Of a stretch of 50,931 nucleotides of DNA, positions 33,468 to 42,354 are shown one piece after another. The notes beneath the pieces were generated by a model. That model was not told the origin of the DNA and ran no database searches. It worked only from the letters and a program-made list of their open reading frames with translations. Each line of letters starts with the position of its first letter. Position 1 is the stretch's first letter. Origin of the DNA: Butyrivibrio sp. (GTDB lineage Bacteria; Bacillota; Clostridia; Lachnospirales; Lachnospiraceae); assembly GCA_015056495.1 (NCBI GenBank), contig SVGC01000029.1:1-50931 (forward strand), written 5' to 3'. The translations under genes were made by a program, and so were the position numbers.

Positions 33468-34427
33468 TTACCGTTCTATGTTTTCCTCTTCGAGAAATCC
33501 CATAACACCTTCCATGTAACCTTCAGGATCGTCAATCATGCCTTCAATATGAGCACTGTCAACGTACATGATTTTTTTATCCTCAGAAGCTATATTATCA
33601 TATAATTCTTCTTCCTGCTCAGGTAAGCATATTTCATCTTTTTCTGAAACGATGAGCAATGTAGGAAGCTGGTCGTTTTTGACTACATTGATAGTATCAG
33701 CATCATCCCAATCTATACCATCAAAGACTTTCATATACATTTTACCTGCTACAACAAGATAATTAGAAAAAGCATCCTCAGTATTACCATCACTAAACAT
33801 TTCAAGAAGCATCAGCTCCATACCAGGAACAGGACTGTCAAGTACAACTGCGTCGGCTGCATAGATAGAACCTGGAGTCACATTAGAAGCATATATAGCA
33901 ACTGTCTGTCCGCCCATAGACTGGCCATGTACGATCACCTTGGAATATCCAAGATCATTTTTTGCGTATGCTACAAAAGCAGCAACATCAAGAGATTCAT
34001 GGATACCAAAGGTAACCTTGTCATCAGGATTGATCCCGCTTCCCCTCTGATCGATTGCTATTACATCAATTCCATTCTCGAGATAGCCCTGTGCAAGTGG
34101 ATATACACAGTAGCGGTCTCCACCGGCACCGTGAACCAGGATCACGCATGCATCGTTATTTTCATTAAACAATGTTCCAATAGCCATATTTCCATCTTCA
34201 GCTTCTGCACTGATCTCTACGCCGCTATGAGCATTGGTAAAAGCTTCAAGATCATATCCCCATGTTTCTAATTGCTTGATGCTGTTATCATGAGTATCAT
34301 TGCCGGCATTCTGATAAAGAACTCCTTCTGAAACCATTGAACCAAGCCAGATTGTAGCGCCTATTACCAGAGCTGCCAGGATACATAATATTATTATCAA
34401 TACCTTTACCAACTTATTCTTTTTCAT
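33468..34427 (-). CDS. Membrane-anchored alpha/beta hydrolase, 319 aa
   Basis: An N-terminal helix (residues ~8-30, VLIIILCILAALVIGATIWL) anchors the enzyme outside the membrane. The hydrolase core has oxyanion motif HGAGG (99-103), nucleophile elbow GQSMG with S170, acid D264 in VSEKDE and base H293 in DSAHIEG, a complete triad. The closest type is the BAAT/YfhR-like or cephalosporin-hydrolase-like alpha/beta hydrolase, with an unknown ester or peptide substrate. It is first in the operon with LytTR and DUF3021, so it is a likely regulated output of that pair. Start ATG 34427 follows GGGAGG. Confidence 0.87.
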   Translation of the reverse strand: MKKNKLVKVLIIILCILAALVIGATIWLGSMVSEGVLYQNAGNDTHDNSIKQLETWGYDLEAFTNAHSGVEISAEAEDGNMAIGTLFNENNDACVILVHGAGGDRYCVYPLAQGYLENGIDVIAIDQRGSGINPDDKVTFGIHESLDVAAFVAYAKNDLGYSKVIVHGQSMGGQTVAIYASNVTPGSIYAADAVVLDSPVPGMELMLLEMFSDGNTEDAFSNYLVVAGKMYMKVFDGIDWDDADTINVVKNDQLPTLLIVSEKDEICLPEQEEELYDNIASEDKKIMYVDSAHIEGMIDDPEGYMEGVMGFLEEENIER

Positions 34428-34471
34428 TTAATAAATCCTCCCATTAAATTGTTTTCCCTTTCGATGAGTTT

Positions 34472-34500
34472 AATATATCACATTGATAGAAGGCACATAG
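34472..34500 (-). promoter_or_regulatory. Promoter of the hydrolase-LytTR-DUF3021 operon
   Basis: On the minus strand TATATT occupies 34477-34472. The -35 place at 34500-34495 has only a poor match, as expected for an activator-dependent promoter. Confidence 0.45.
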
Positions 34501-34513
34501 CCATTTATGCACA

Positions 34514-34542
34514 AGTTGCATTTTGTGATGTATGAGTTGCAT
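34514..34542. promoter_or_regulatory. Putative LytTR binding site: AGTTGCAT direct repeat, 21-base period
   Basis: AGTTGCAT occurs at 34514-34521 and again at 34535-34542, i.e. two turns of the helix apart. LytTR proteins such as AgrA bind direct repeats of ~9 bp separated by 12-13 bp. The site lies just upstream of the predicted -35 of the operon that encodes the LytTR protein. Confidence 0.6.
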
Positions 34543-34727
34543 TAATGTTTGGAAATTGATGCTCGTAAAAAAGTTCAAGGAAACCGGGAACCAGTACCTC
34601 TAACAAAAATACGAATATTTTTCATCGGATAAGTGGAGATTACGACGAAGTAATGGTAAAATTGATATAGAGAACCATTTGCTAAAAGTGGGGATTTTTC
34701 ATAGTACATTTTTGAAAGGAGAATGAA

Positions 34728-35906
34728 ATGAAAAAGAAATTAGCATTGGTAATGGCGGGTCTTATGGTGTTTGGACTGGTTGGATGTGGTGGAACTACTA
34801 CAGATACCACTACTGAGACGGGCACTGAGACGGCTGCGAAGACTCAGACAGAAACAGCTTCTGAGACTGAGGCTACAGAAGTAGCAGCTGAGAGCGAGGG
34901 AGATCTGGATGCACTTGTTGAAGCTGCTAAGGCTGAAGGCGAGCTGATCGTTTATGGTTCCTGCGAAGAAGAGTATCTGGCAGCAGCCTGCGAACATTTT
35001 GAAGAACTATATGGTATCAAGGTTCAGTATCAGCGTCTGTCAACCGGTGAAGTTCAGAGTAAGATCGAAGAAGAAAATGGCAATCCTTCAGGTGATGTAT
35101 GGTTTGGTGGAACGACAGATCCTTATAATGTTGCTGCATCAGAGGGACTGCTGGAGGCTTATGAAGCACAGAATGCAAGCCATCTGCTGAGCGATATGTA
35201 TCGTGATGCTGACGGTTACTGGTACGGTATCTATAAAGGAATCCTTGGATTCATGGTAAATACAGATGAGCTGGAGCGTATGGGAATTGATGCTCCTACT
35301 GATTGGCAGGATCTTCTGGATGAGAAGTATCAGGGACTTATCTGGTTGTCTAACTACAATACAGCTGGTACAGCCAAGCTGGTTGTAAATACAATGATCC
35401 AGAAATATGGTCATGATGAAGGCATCCAGTACCTTGTAGACCTTGATAAGAATATTGAAGTTTATACCAAGTCAGGTTCAGGCCCATCTAAGAACGTTGG
35501 TACTGGTGAATGTGTCATCGGTATTGGTTTCTTACATGACGGTATCACTCAGATCGTTGATAACGGCTATGGCAATATCGGTCTTGTGATCCCATCTAGT
35601 GGTACATCATTTGAAGTTGGTGCAACAGCTATCTTTAAGGGCTGTGCTCATCCAAACGCAGCAAAGCTTTGGATTGAATATGCTCTTAGCCCTGAATGTG
35701 TTGAACTTGCAGCTCAGAACGGATCATATCAGTTCCTGGTACTTGATAATGCACAGCAGCCTGAAGTAGCAGCTGAATTTGGACTTGATCCTGAAAATGT
35801 TATGGAATATGACTTTGAAGATGCAAAAGAAAATACAACAACCTATGTAGAAGAAGTTATGACTGCACTCGGAAGTGCTGCAGACGATCGTTTCCAGACA
35901 GAATAA
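34728..35906 (+). CDS. ABC transporter substrate-binding lipoprotein (AfuA/FbpA-like), 392 aa
   Basis: Lipobox LVGC puts the acylated cysteine at residue 20. A T/E-rich linker (21-60) leads to a type II periplasmic-binding fold: GELIVYGSCEEEYLAAACEH at the first strand, then GDVWFGGTTDPYN, LGFMVNTDELERMGI and VGTGECVIGIGFLHDGI. This fold is shared by ferric-iron (FbpA), hexose-phosphate (AfuA), thiamine and 2-aminoethylphosphonate binding proteins. The paired tyrosines that bind iron in FbpA are not evident, so iron should not be assumed. First gene of a three-gene importer operon; a palindromic repeat lies between it and the permease. Confidence 0.88.
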   Translation: MKKKLALVMAGLMVFGLVGCGGTTTDTTTETGTETAAKTQTETASETEATEVAAESEGDLDALVEAAKAEGELIVYGSCEEEYLAAACEHFEELYGIKVQYQRLSTGEVQSKIEEENGNPSGDVWFGGTTDPYNVAASEGLLEAYEAQNASHLLSDMYRDADGYWYGIYKGILGFMVNTDELERMGIDAPTDWQDLLDEKYQGLIWLSNYNTAGTAKLVVNTMIQKYGHDEGIQYLVDLDKNIEVYTKSGSGPSKNVGTGECVIGIGFLHDGITQIVDNGYGNIGLVIPSSGTSFEVGATAIFKGCAHPNAAKLWIEYALSPECVELAAQNGSYQFLVLDNAQQPEVAAEFGLDPENVMEYDFEDAKENTTTYVEEVMTALGSAADDRFQTE

Positions 35907-35961
35907 TGATTTACTTTTGGGGCGGATTGTTGATCATCCGCCCCTTTTTCTTAAAGTAGAG

Positions 35962-36032
35962 GAGTCACAAGGGACGTATCAGATTGACTCATTGCATGCA
36001 ATGAGTCAATCTGATACGTCCCCGGTGACTCA
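35962..36032. repeat. GGGGACGTATCA palindrome, locus C
   Basis: Arms GAGTCACAAGGGACGTATCA and its near-complement enclose ATTGACTCATTGCATGCAAT. The variable triplet is GAT on one arm and ATC on the other, matching each other but differing from other loci. It lies between the binding-protein gene and its permease and could act as a differential stop. Confidence 0.85.
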
Positions 36033-36068
36033 CTTATGACTTTTATATCGGGCAAGGAGGGAGTACAG

Positions 36069-37781
36069 ATGGCAAAAAGTCAAAGTGCCAGTCTTGATAG
36101 AAAAAAGCTTTTGGGTGATCCTATCATGGTTACGACAATTGCTGTTTTGATCGTTTTTTTAACAGTGTTCATTCTCTATCCATTGGCAATTCTTCTGGTG
36201 GATAGTTTTATATCCGATAACGGTTTTACCTTGGATACCTTTAAAAGAGTCATGGCTCTTAGCAATTTCAGGAGAGCTATAACCAATACTTTAAAGGTAG
36301 GCTTTTTAGTTGGTATAGCTTCAGCACTTATAGGACTGCTATTTGCTTATGTTGAAGTATATGTTAAACTCCGCACACGCTTTATGAGCGGACTTTTCAA
36401 GGTGGTATCAATGCTTCCTGTTGTATCACCGCCTTTTGTTTTATCCCTTTCCATGATAATGCTCTTTGGAAAAGCAGGTATTATCACTCGTTTTCTTTTG
36501 CATATCTATGACAATAGCGTATATGGTTTCTGGGGAATTGCTATTGTTCAGACACTCACCTTTTTCCCGGTGTGCTATATGATGCTCAAGGGTCTTCTTA
36601 AAAATATCGACCCTTCTCTTGAAGAGGCAGCCAGAGATATGGGTGCTTCAAGATTTAAAGTATTTATGACTGTGACACTTCCATTGATACTGCCTGGTCT
36701 TGGAAATGCATTCCTTGTTACATTTATAGAATCTATCGCAGATTTTGCCAACCCAATGATCATCGGTGGTTCATATGATACCCTGGCAACAACTATATAT
36801 CTTCAGATAACAGGTGCCTATGATAAAGAGGGTGCAGCGGCAATGGCTGTAGTGCTTCTTGCCATTACCCTTGTTATGTTCATTGTGCAAAAATATTATC
36901 TCGAAGCCAAGAGTACAGCAACTCTTTCCGGAAAGGCATCCAGAGAGAGAATGCTCATTACTGATAAGAGCGTGACAGTGCCTCTTACAGTTCTCTGCTC
37001 AGCTCTTGCAATCTTTGTTATCCTCATGTACATCTGTGTTCCATTTGGAGCCATGTTCAAAACCTGGGGATATGATTTCCATCTTACATTAAAATGGTTT
37101 GGACTGGTATTTAGCAGATACAAGGGCTTTAAAGCCTTCAAGGACAGCTTTATCCTGTCACTTATTTCTGCACCTATCACAGCACTTTTGTCCATGATCA
37201 TTTCTTATCTTGTAGTAAAAAGAAAATTCAGATCCAAAGGCTTCATAGAAGCAGTATCTATGCTGGCTATGGCAGTTCCCGGAACAGTTCTTGGTATAGG
37301 TTATATCAGAGGCTTTTCAGGAGGACTCTTTGGAAGCGGCATATTACAGGGATTATACGGAACAGGAACGATCCTTGTGATCGTATTCATAGTTCGAAGT
37401 CTTCCAACAGGTACCAGAAGCGGTATATCAGCGCTCAGGCAGATTGATAAGAGTATTGAAGAATCCGCCTATGATATGGGTGCTGACAGTTTTAAGGTAT
37501 TTATGACTGTAACACTTCCGCTTATCAAGGATAGCTTCCTGAGCGGATTTGTAACATCGTTTGTTCGCAGTATCACAGCTATCAGCGCGATCATTCTTCT
37601 CGTTACACCTTCGTACCTGCTGATCACAGTACAGATCAATGAGTTTGCGGAAAAGGGTTCCTACGGTATAGCCTGTGCCTTTGCTTCGATCCTGATCGTG
37701 ATCACCTATGGCTCAGTGCTTATCATGAACCTGGTGATCAAGTATTTTGGCACCAGCCGTAAAGTCAAGCTTGAAGACTGA
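36069..37781 (+). CDS. ABC transporter permease with two fused domains (AfuB/FbpB-like), 570 aa
   Basis: Twelve predicted helices in two halves. Each half has an ABC permease EAA loop: EAARDMGASRFKVFMTVTLP (from ~185) and ESAYDMGADSFKVFMTVTLP (from ~463). Fused two-domain permeases are the rule in the ferric/hexose-phosphate/thiamine (FbpB, AfuB, ThiP) family. ATG 36069 follows AAGGAGG by 9 bases. It lies between the binding protein and ATPase genes of the same importer. Confidence 0.92.
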   Translation: MAKSQSASLDRKKLLGDPIMVTTIAVLIVFLTVFILYPLAILLVDSFISDNGFTLDTFKRVMALSNFRRAITNTLKVGFLVGIASALIGLLFAYVEVYVKLRTRFMSGLFKVVSMLPVVSPPFVLSLSMIMLFGKAGIITRFLLHIYDNSVYGFWGIAIVQTLTFFPVCYMMLKGLLKNIDPSLEEAARDMGASRFKVFMTVTLPLILPGLGNAFLVTFIESIADFANPMIIGGSYDTLATTIYLQITGAYDKEGAAAMAVVLLAITLVMFIVQKYYLEAKSTATLSGKASRERMLITDKSVTVPLTVLCSALAIFVILMYICVPFGAMFKTWGYDFHLTLKWFGLVFSRYKGFKAFKDSFILSLISAPITALLSMIISYLVVKRKFRSKGFIEAVSMLAMAVPGTVLGIGYIRGFSGGLFGSGILQGLYGTGTILVIVFIVRSLPTGTRSGISALRQIDKSIEESAYDMGADSFKVFMTVTLPLIKDSFLSGFVTSFVRSITAISAIILLVTPSYLLITVQINEFAEKGSYGIACAFASILIVITYGSVLIMNLVIKYFGTSRKVKLED

Positions 37782-37829
37782 TGGGGAGAACTGAAGTGAT
37801 TCAATATACATATTTTGGAGGATGAAAAA

Positions 37830-38891
37830 ATGGCAAAAGAGAAAAAAGGTGTTCGTCTTGAACACATATCAAAAATATATAAAGATCCAAAGACCGGAAA
37901 AGACTTCTACGCAGTTAAGGATGCCAATATCGAAATTGAGCCGGGCAGTTTTGTTACACTCCTTGGACCTTCCGGATGCGGCAAAACAACTACACTTAGA
38001 ATGATAGCTGGTTTTGAAAGCCCTGATGAAGGCGAGATATATCTTGGTAATGAGCCAATCAATGCTCTGACACCAAATAAGCGTGATACAGCCATGGTAT
38101 TCCAGAGCTATGCGCTCCTTCCACACTATAATATTTTTGACAACGTAGCATATGGACTTAAGCTTCGTAAGCTGGATAAGGCAGTAATCAAGGAAAAAGT
38201 AACTGATATCCTCAAGCTCGTAGGACTTGAGGGCATGGAAAACAGAATGACCAACCAGCTATCAGGTGGTCAGCAGCAGAGAGTAGCGCTGGCAAGAGCT
38301 CTTGTCATAGAACCTGGCGTGCTCTTATTTGATGAGCCTCTGTCCAACCTTGATGCCAAGCTTCGTGTGTCCATGCGTACTGAGATCAGAAAGATCCAGC
38401 AAAAAGCAGGAATTACAGCTATCTACGTAACACATGATCAGAGTGAAGCAATGGCTATCTCTGATAAGGTCATCATCATGAATAAAGGAATTGTGGAGCA
38501 GATATCGACTCCGCAGGAAGCATATTACTATCCAAACAGCAAGTTTGTAGCTGATTTTATTGGCGAGGCCAACTTCCTTGCAGCCAGGGTAAAATCGCAG
38601 GATGTAGTAGAGGTTGACGGAACCGAGCTTGCTTGTGCTACCGGCAATATAGAGACTGGCAGTGATTGTAGTGTAGTACTCAGGCCTGAGGGTGCTTCCC
38701 TTGCAGATAGTGGCTCCATCAAAGGTAAAGTAGAATATTCCTGCTTCATGGGTGCTTATCAGGATTACCATGTCAGAGTGGCAGATTCCCTACTCAAGAT
38801 CCAGGAATATAATCCTAAGAATAAAAAGATTTATAGCGTGGGTGATGAGGTTTATTTAAAGTTTGAAGAAAATACTCTATATGCGTTATAA
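37830..38891 (+). CDS. ABC transporter ATPase (FbpC/AfuC/PotA-like), 353 aa
   Basis: The nucleotide-binding subunit has Walker A GPSGCGKT (46-53), signature LSGGQQQR (~143), Walker B VLLFDEP, and the H-loop in VTHDQSEA. The C-terminal ~110 residues form the TOBE domain typical of the iron, spermidine and maltose importer ATPases. ATG 37830 has GGAGG eight bases upstream. It completes a binding protein-permease-ATPase operon. MgtC follows 92 bases later in the same direction. Confidence 0.93.
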   Translation: MAKEKKGVRLEHISKIYKDPKTGKDFYAVKDANIEIEPGSFVTLLGPSGCGKTTTLRMIAGFESPDEGEIYLGNEPINALTPNKRDTAMVFQSYALLPHYNIFDNVAYGLKLRKLDKAVIKEKVTDILKLVGLEGMENRMTNQLSGGQQQRVALARALVIEPGVLLFDEPLSNLDAKLRVSMRTEIRKIQQKAGITAIYVTHDQSEAMAISDKVIIMNKGIVEQISTPQEAYYYPNSKFVADFIGEANFLAARVKSQDVVEVDGTELACATGNIETGSDCSVVLRPEGASLADSGSIKGKVEYSCFMGAYQDYHVRVADSLLKIQEYNPKNKKIYSVGDEVYLKFEENTLYAL

Positions 38892-38983
38892 TAGTATTTC
38901 TACCCATGAAATGTCGAAGATTTAAAAAGGGATTTTCTTTTCATTTCCATGGCCTAGAAATAATTATCTCAGGAGCTATATGT

Positions 38984-39682
38984 ATGAATATTGTTAATGT
39001 TTATGAATTTTTAGAGAGTACTAATGACGTGGCCGTTGCCATAAGGCTTGTCCTGGCAACCCTTTTCGGCAGTCTTGTCGGATGGGAGAGGGTTGTCAAA
39101 AGGCACAGCGCAGGTATCAAGACCTTCGCTCTTGTAAGCCTTGGAAGCGCAGTGGCTACAGCTCTGAATATATACCTGGCTCTTTTGCCAAATCTAAATG
39201 CTGATGTAAGCCGTATCCCGGCCGGTGTTGTTAGCGGTATCGGTTTTGTAGGTGCCGGCACGATCCTTGTTACAGGAAGAAAACAGATCAAGGGTCTTAC
39301 AACGGCAGCATCTCTTTGGGTTACATCCTGTATGGGCATGGCCTTGGGCGGAGGATACCTTACCATCGGTATTGTATGTTTCCTTCTTATCATGATCTCC
39401 AATATCATTCTTATGAGATTTGGTAAGGCAGTTGAGGAAAACAGCAAGTACATGAGCGTATATATCGAGGTCAGAAAAGAAGGCGGAGCTTCCAATCTCT
39501 CCAAGTGGCTATCAGATCAGCACTTTGAAGTCAGCAGTATGACCAAGAGTAAAGAAAAGACACTTCAGCCTTCTGATGCAGCTCTCATCGTCGACATTGA
39601 CTTTGATAAGAATCGCTCCCACAAAGTGGTTCTTAGAATGCTTAATGAGCTTGAATTTGTAAGTTATGTTGAAGAAATCTAA
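38984..39682 (+). CDS. MgtC/SapB family membrane protein, 232 aa
   Basis: The MgtC fold is clear: AIRLVLATLFGSLVGWERVVKRHSAGIKTFALVSLGSA in the first helices and SGIGFVGAGTIL, then GLTTAASLWVTSCMGMALG. About five helices are followed by a ~90-residue soluble ACT-like C-terminal domain. Family members affect growth at low Mg2+ and modulate membrane ATPases; the SapB branch is widespread and of unclear role. ATG 38984 follows AGGAG by 8 bases. The downstream hairpin at 39695 is a weak terminator. Confidence 0.9.
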   Translation: MNIVNVYEFLESTNDVAVAIRLVLATLFGSLVGWERVVKRHSAGIKTFALVSLGSAVATALNIYLALLPNLNADVSRIPAGVVSGIGFVGAGTILVTGRKQIKGLTTAASLWVTSCMGMALGGGYLTIGIVCFLLIMISNIILMRFGKAVEENSKYMSVYIEVRKEGGASNLSKWLSDQHFEVSSMTKSKEKTLQPSDAALIVDIDFDKNRSHKVVLRMLNELEFVSYVEEI

Positions 39683-39694
39683 AATATGAAATAG

Positions 39695-39734
39695 CCGTAT
39701 GCAGGTTCTGTTGAACTCTGTGTACGGTTATTTT
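39695..39734 (+). terminator. Terminator of mgtC-like gene
   Basis: CCGTATGCAG pairs with CTGTGTACGG with mismatches around a 13-base loop, followed by TTATTTT. Confidence 0.65.
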
Positions 39735-39877
39735 CTTGCAAACAATATAACGTTTGACAATATACAACCTGACGTTGATAATTAATTATAGATATTATTA
39801 TTTTTCATTACTTCAAACAGAAATCCACATTGGTTGTGGATCTCACAAAAAGCGATTCAGGAGGTATCTGGCATAAT

Positions 39878-41203
39878 ATGCAGGAAACATTTTCTCTGGT
39901 CATAATAATAGTTCAGTTAATTTTTTGGGCATTATATTCTGCCGGATTAATGGCTTTATTTGTAAAATGCGGTGTAAAACCTCTGTGGGCGCTGGTTCCT
40001 CTTGGAAGAGAGTACCATCTGGGATTATGTGCATATAAAGAAAATGATGCCAGAACCTACGCTAAACTCTCTATAGCTGCTTATTTATTCAATGTTGCTT
40101 ATCTGTTGGTGGATCATGACACCATTTGGTATGATATCCTTGCCATAGCTTATATAACCTTGAGAATGGCGGCTGTCATATATATGGTTCGTATTACTAT
40201 TGGTCTCTGTGAAATTTTTAATAGGAAAAAATCCTGGGCATGGATGTGGTTCTTTTTTAAGACGATCACTGTGCTTATCTGGGGATTTGGTAAGACTTTC
40301 GTTCCATCCAAGAAAGTTCCAAAGATCCAAAAAGGCGTTGAAACCTATGGGATCAATGCGGATGCAACAGATGATGGCCTTACAGTCAATATCACCAGTC
40401 GTACGATCATTGATCTGTTTAAAAAGAAGTATCTGCTGAAGGATATCCATTTAACTATCCCAAAAGGCCACATGGTGCTTTTGCTTGGCGGCTCCGGAGC
40501 AGGAAAGACTACTTTCCTCAATGCAGTTACAGGATATGAAAAAGCTGACGCCGAGATATTATTGGACCGACATAATATTTATGAAGAGTATGAAAATCTC
40601 AAATTTGATGTTGGTTTTGTTCCGCAGCAGGATCTTATGAGAAGCAATGATACAGTTTATCTGACTCTCAGAGATGCAGCCTCCTTGAGACTTCCTTCTA
40701 ATGTTTCATTTTTGAAAAAAAGAAAAAGAGTAAATGAAGTCCTTGAAGAATTTGGCCTTGGAGCGATAAGAAATTCACTGGTTGAGAAACTTTCCGGTGG
40801 TCAGAGAAAAAGGCTGTCTATAGCCATGGAATTTATTTCTGATCCGTCTCTTTTTATCCTGGATGAACCTGATTCGGGCCTGGACGGTGTTGTGGCAAGA
40901 GGCCTTTTTGAAAAACTAAGGTCTATAGCCGATTCCGGGAAAATTGTGATCGTTATCACCCATACTCCTGACAGAGTAATAGACCTCTTTGATGATGTAA
41001 TTGTCCTGGCCAAGGATTCATCAAGATGCGGAAGACTTGCTTTCTATGGTTCGGTCAATGATTCCTATCAGTTTTTTGGTAAAGATTCAATGGAAGATAT
41101 TCTGTTGTCCATCAATCAGAAAGAAGAAGGTGGAGAAGGTCTTGCAGATGAATTTATAGGAAAATATGCACAGACGCAGCAGGCATCAAGGGAGGTGGGC
41201 TAA
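39878..41203 (+). CDS. ABCG-like ATPase with an N-terminal four-helix membrane domain, 441 aa
   Basis: Residues ~8-150 are four to five helices (DUF5684-like: FWALYSAGLMALFVKCGVKP, PLWALVPLGREYHL). Residues ~165-440 are an ABC domain of the ABCG/White type: Walker A GGSGAGKT (204-211), GFVPQQDLM Q-loop, signature LSGGQRKR (~305), Walker B LFILDEPDSGLD. This order (membrane module, then ATPase, with the main TMD on a separate gene) is unusual for the ABCG group. ATG 39878 lies 13 bases after AGGAGG, longer than usual; TTG 39830 is possible but has no ribosome site. The permease gene starts 5 bases after its stop. Confidence 0.82.
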   Translation: MQETFSLVIIIVQLIFWALYSAGLMALFVKCGVKPLWALVPLGREYHLGLCAYKENDARTYAKLSIAAYLFNVAYLLVDHDTIWYDILAIAYITLRMAAVIYMVRITIGLCEIFNRKKSWAWMWFFFKTITVLIWGFGKTFVPSKKVPKIQKGVETYGINADATDDGLTVNITSRTIIDLFKKKYLLKDIHLTIPKGHMVLLLGGSGAGKTTFLNAVTGYEKADAEILLDRHNIYEEYENLKFDVGFVPQQDLMRSNDTVYLTLRDAASLRLPSNVSFLKKRKRVNEVLEEFGLGAIRNSLVEKLSGGQRKRLSIAMEFISDPSLFILDEPDSGLDGVVARGLFEKLRSIADSGKIVIVITHTPDRVIDLFDDVIVLAKDSSRCGRLAFYGSVNDSYQFFGKDSMEDILLSINQKEEGGEGLADEFIGKYAQTQQASREVG

Positions 41204-41208
41204 AAGTA

Positions 41209-42150
41209 ATGAGAAAGAAGATCAGACGTAGTGGTCACATATATCAGACATTTATATATCTTGGCAAGCTTTTCAGGATGTTTATTTTTCAGAATGACTG
41301 GAAAGTGCTGCCTATGGCGGCGATCATCGCAGGACTTGTTTCATTTGTTGTGGGCAAAAATGTGTTTGTAAATCAGGAAGGGACATTGACTGGTACATTT
41401 GCGCTGACTTGCGTATGCATATGGAATGGCTTTTTTAATTCAATCCAGGTTATATGCAGGGAAAGGCCTATTGTCAAAAGAGAACACAGATCAGGACTGC
41501 ATATTACTTCTTATATTGCAGCCCATATGATATATCAGGCTTTTCTGTGCATAGGGCAGACTGTAATAACTATTGGAATATGCACTCTGGCTGATGTGTC
41601 ATTCCCTGATAAAAGTATGTTATTTCCTTTTGCTTTGGCTGATTTTGGCGTAACAATATTTTTGATAACCTATAGCGCCGATATGATGGCTCTTATGGTA
41701 TCTGCCGTTGTTCATTCAACGACTACTGCTATGACTATCATGCCTTTTTTGCTTATCTTTCAGCTTGTCTTCTCCGGAGGATTCTTTTCATTATCAGGAA
41801 CTGCCTTGCAGCTGACTGATATAACTATATCCAAGTGGGGACTTACGGCCTTGTGTATACAGGGCGATTACAACAGCCTTCCAATGGTGTCCTTATGGAA
41901 CAGTATGGTCAAGATGAAAGACGTTGAGGTCGAAGGAGAGAAGCCTGTTTTTGAGGTCTTGAACTACATCGAAACCACCGGACGAAGGGATGAGATCCTG
42001 GCAGAGAGCGGCAGACAGAACCAAAATTTGGCTTATGAGTACAGTCCCTTTAATCTTTTGAAATGCTGGATGTTCCTGATCTTTTTTGCATTATTATACG
42101 CTGTAATAGCTACGGTCAGCCTGGAATCTATTGATAAAGATAAACGATAA
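41209..42150 (+). CDS. ABC-2 type permease, ABCG family, 313 aa
   Basis: This is the membrane partner of the ABCG-like ATPase, with six hydrophobic helices in the ABC-2 layout and a glycine-rich LLIFQLVFSGGFFSLSG loop before the last extracytoplasmic segment. ABCG-type half transporters normally dimerise. The transported substrate is unknown. The gene begins 5 bases after the ATPase gene, so the two form one unit, which ends near the perfect palindrome at 42163. Confidence 0.85.
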   Translation: MRKKIRRSGHIYQTFIYLGKLFRMFIFQNDWKVLPMAAIIAGLVSFVVGKNVFVNQEGTLTGTFALTCVCIWNGFFNSIQVICRERPIVKREHRSGLHITSYIAAHMIYQAFLCIGQTVITIGICTLADVSFPDKSMLFPFALADFGVTIFLITYSADMMALMVSAVVHSTTTAMTIMPFLLIFQLVFSGGFFSLSGTALQLTDITISKWGLTALCIQGDYNSLPMVSLWNSMVKMKDVEVEGEKPVFEVLNYIETTGRRDEILAESGRQNQNLAYEYSPFNLLKCWMFLIFFALLYAVIATVSLESIDKDKR

Positions 42151-42162
42151 AGAGCCAGCGGG

Positions 42163-42232
42163 GAGTCAGTGGGGACGTATCAGTTTGACTCATTGTGCAC
42201 AATGAGTCAAACTGATACGTCCCCACTGACTC
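42163..42232. repeat. GGGGACGTATCA palindrome, locus D: perfect 70-bp palindrome
   Basis: GAGTCAGTGGGGACGTATCA, then GTTTGACTCATTGTG, are followed by their exact complement, so all 35 bases of each arm match. It is in the position of a terminator between the ABC-2 permease gene and the binding-protein gene. The triplet GTT/AAC is specific to this locus. Confidence 0.92.
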
Positions 42233-42354
42233 TCCTGCTCACTCTTTTTTATAATGAGATTTTTATATATATTTAAGAGTATAAAAGAGCGAAATATCGT
42301 ATTATTAATTATATATAGTTAAAGTGAGAATTTGTGTCTTAAAGGAGGAATGTT

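Noticed and set aside
34728..38891. Calling the importer a ferric iron system outright
   Set aside because: Operon layout alone is shared with sugar-phosphate, thiamine and phosphonate importers, and the iron-binding tyrosines are not evident.
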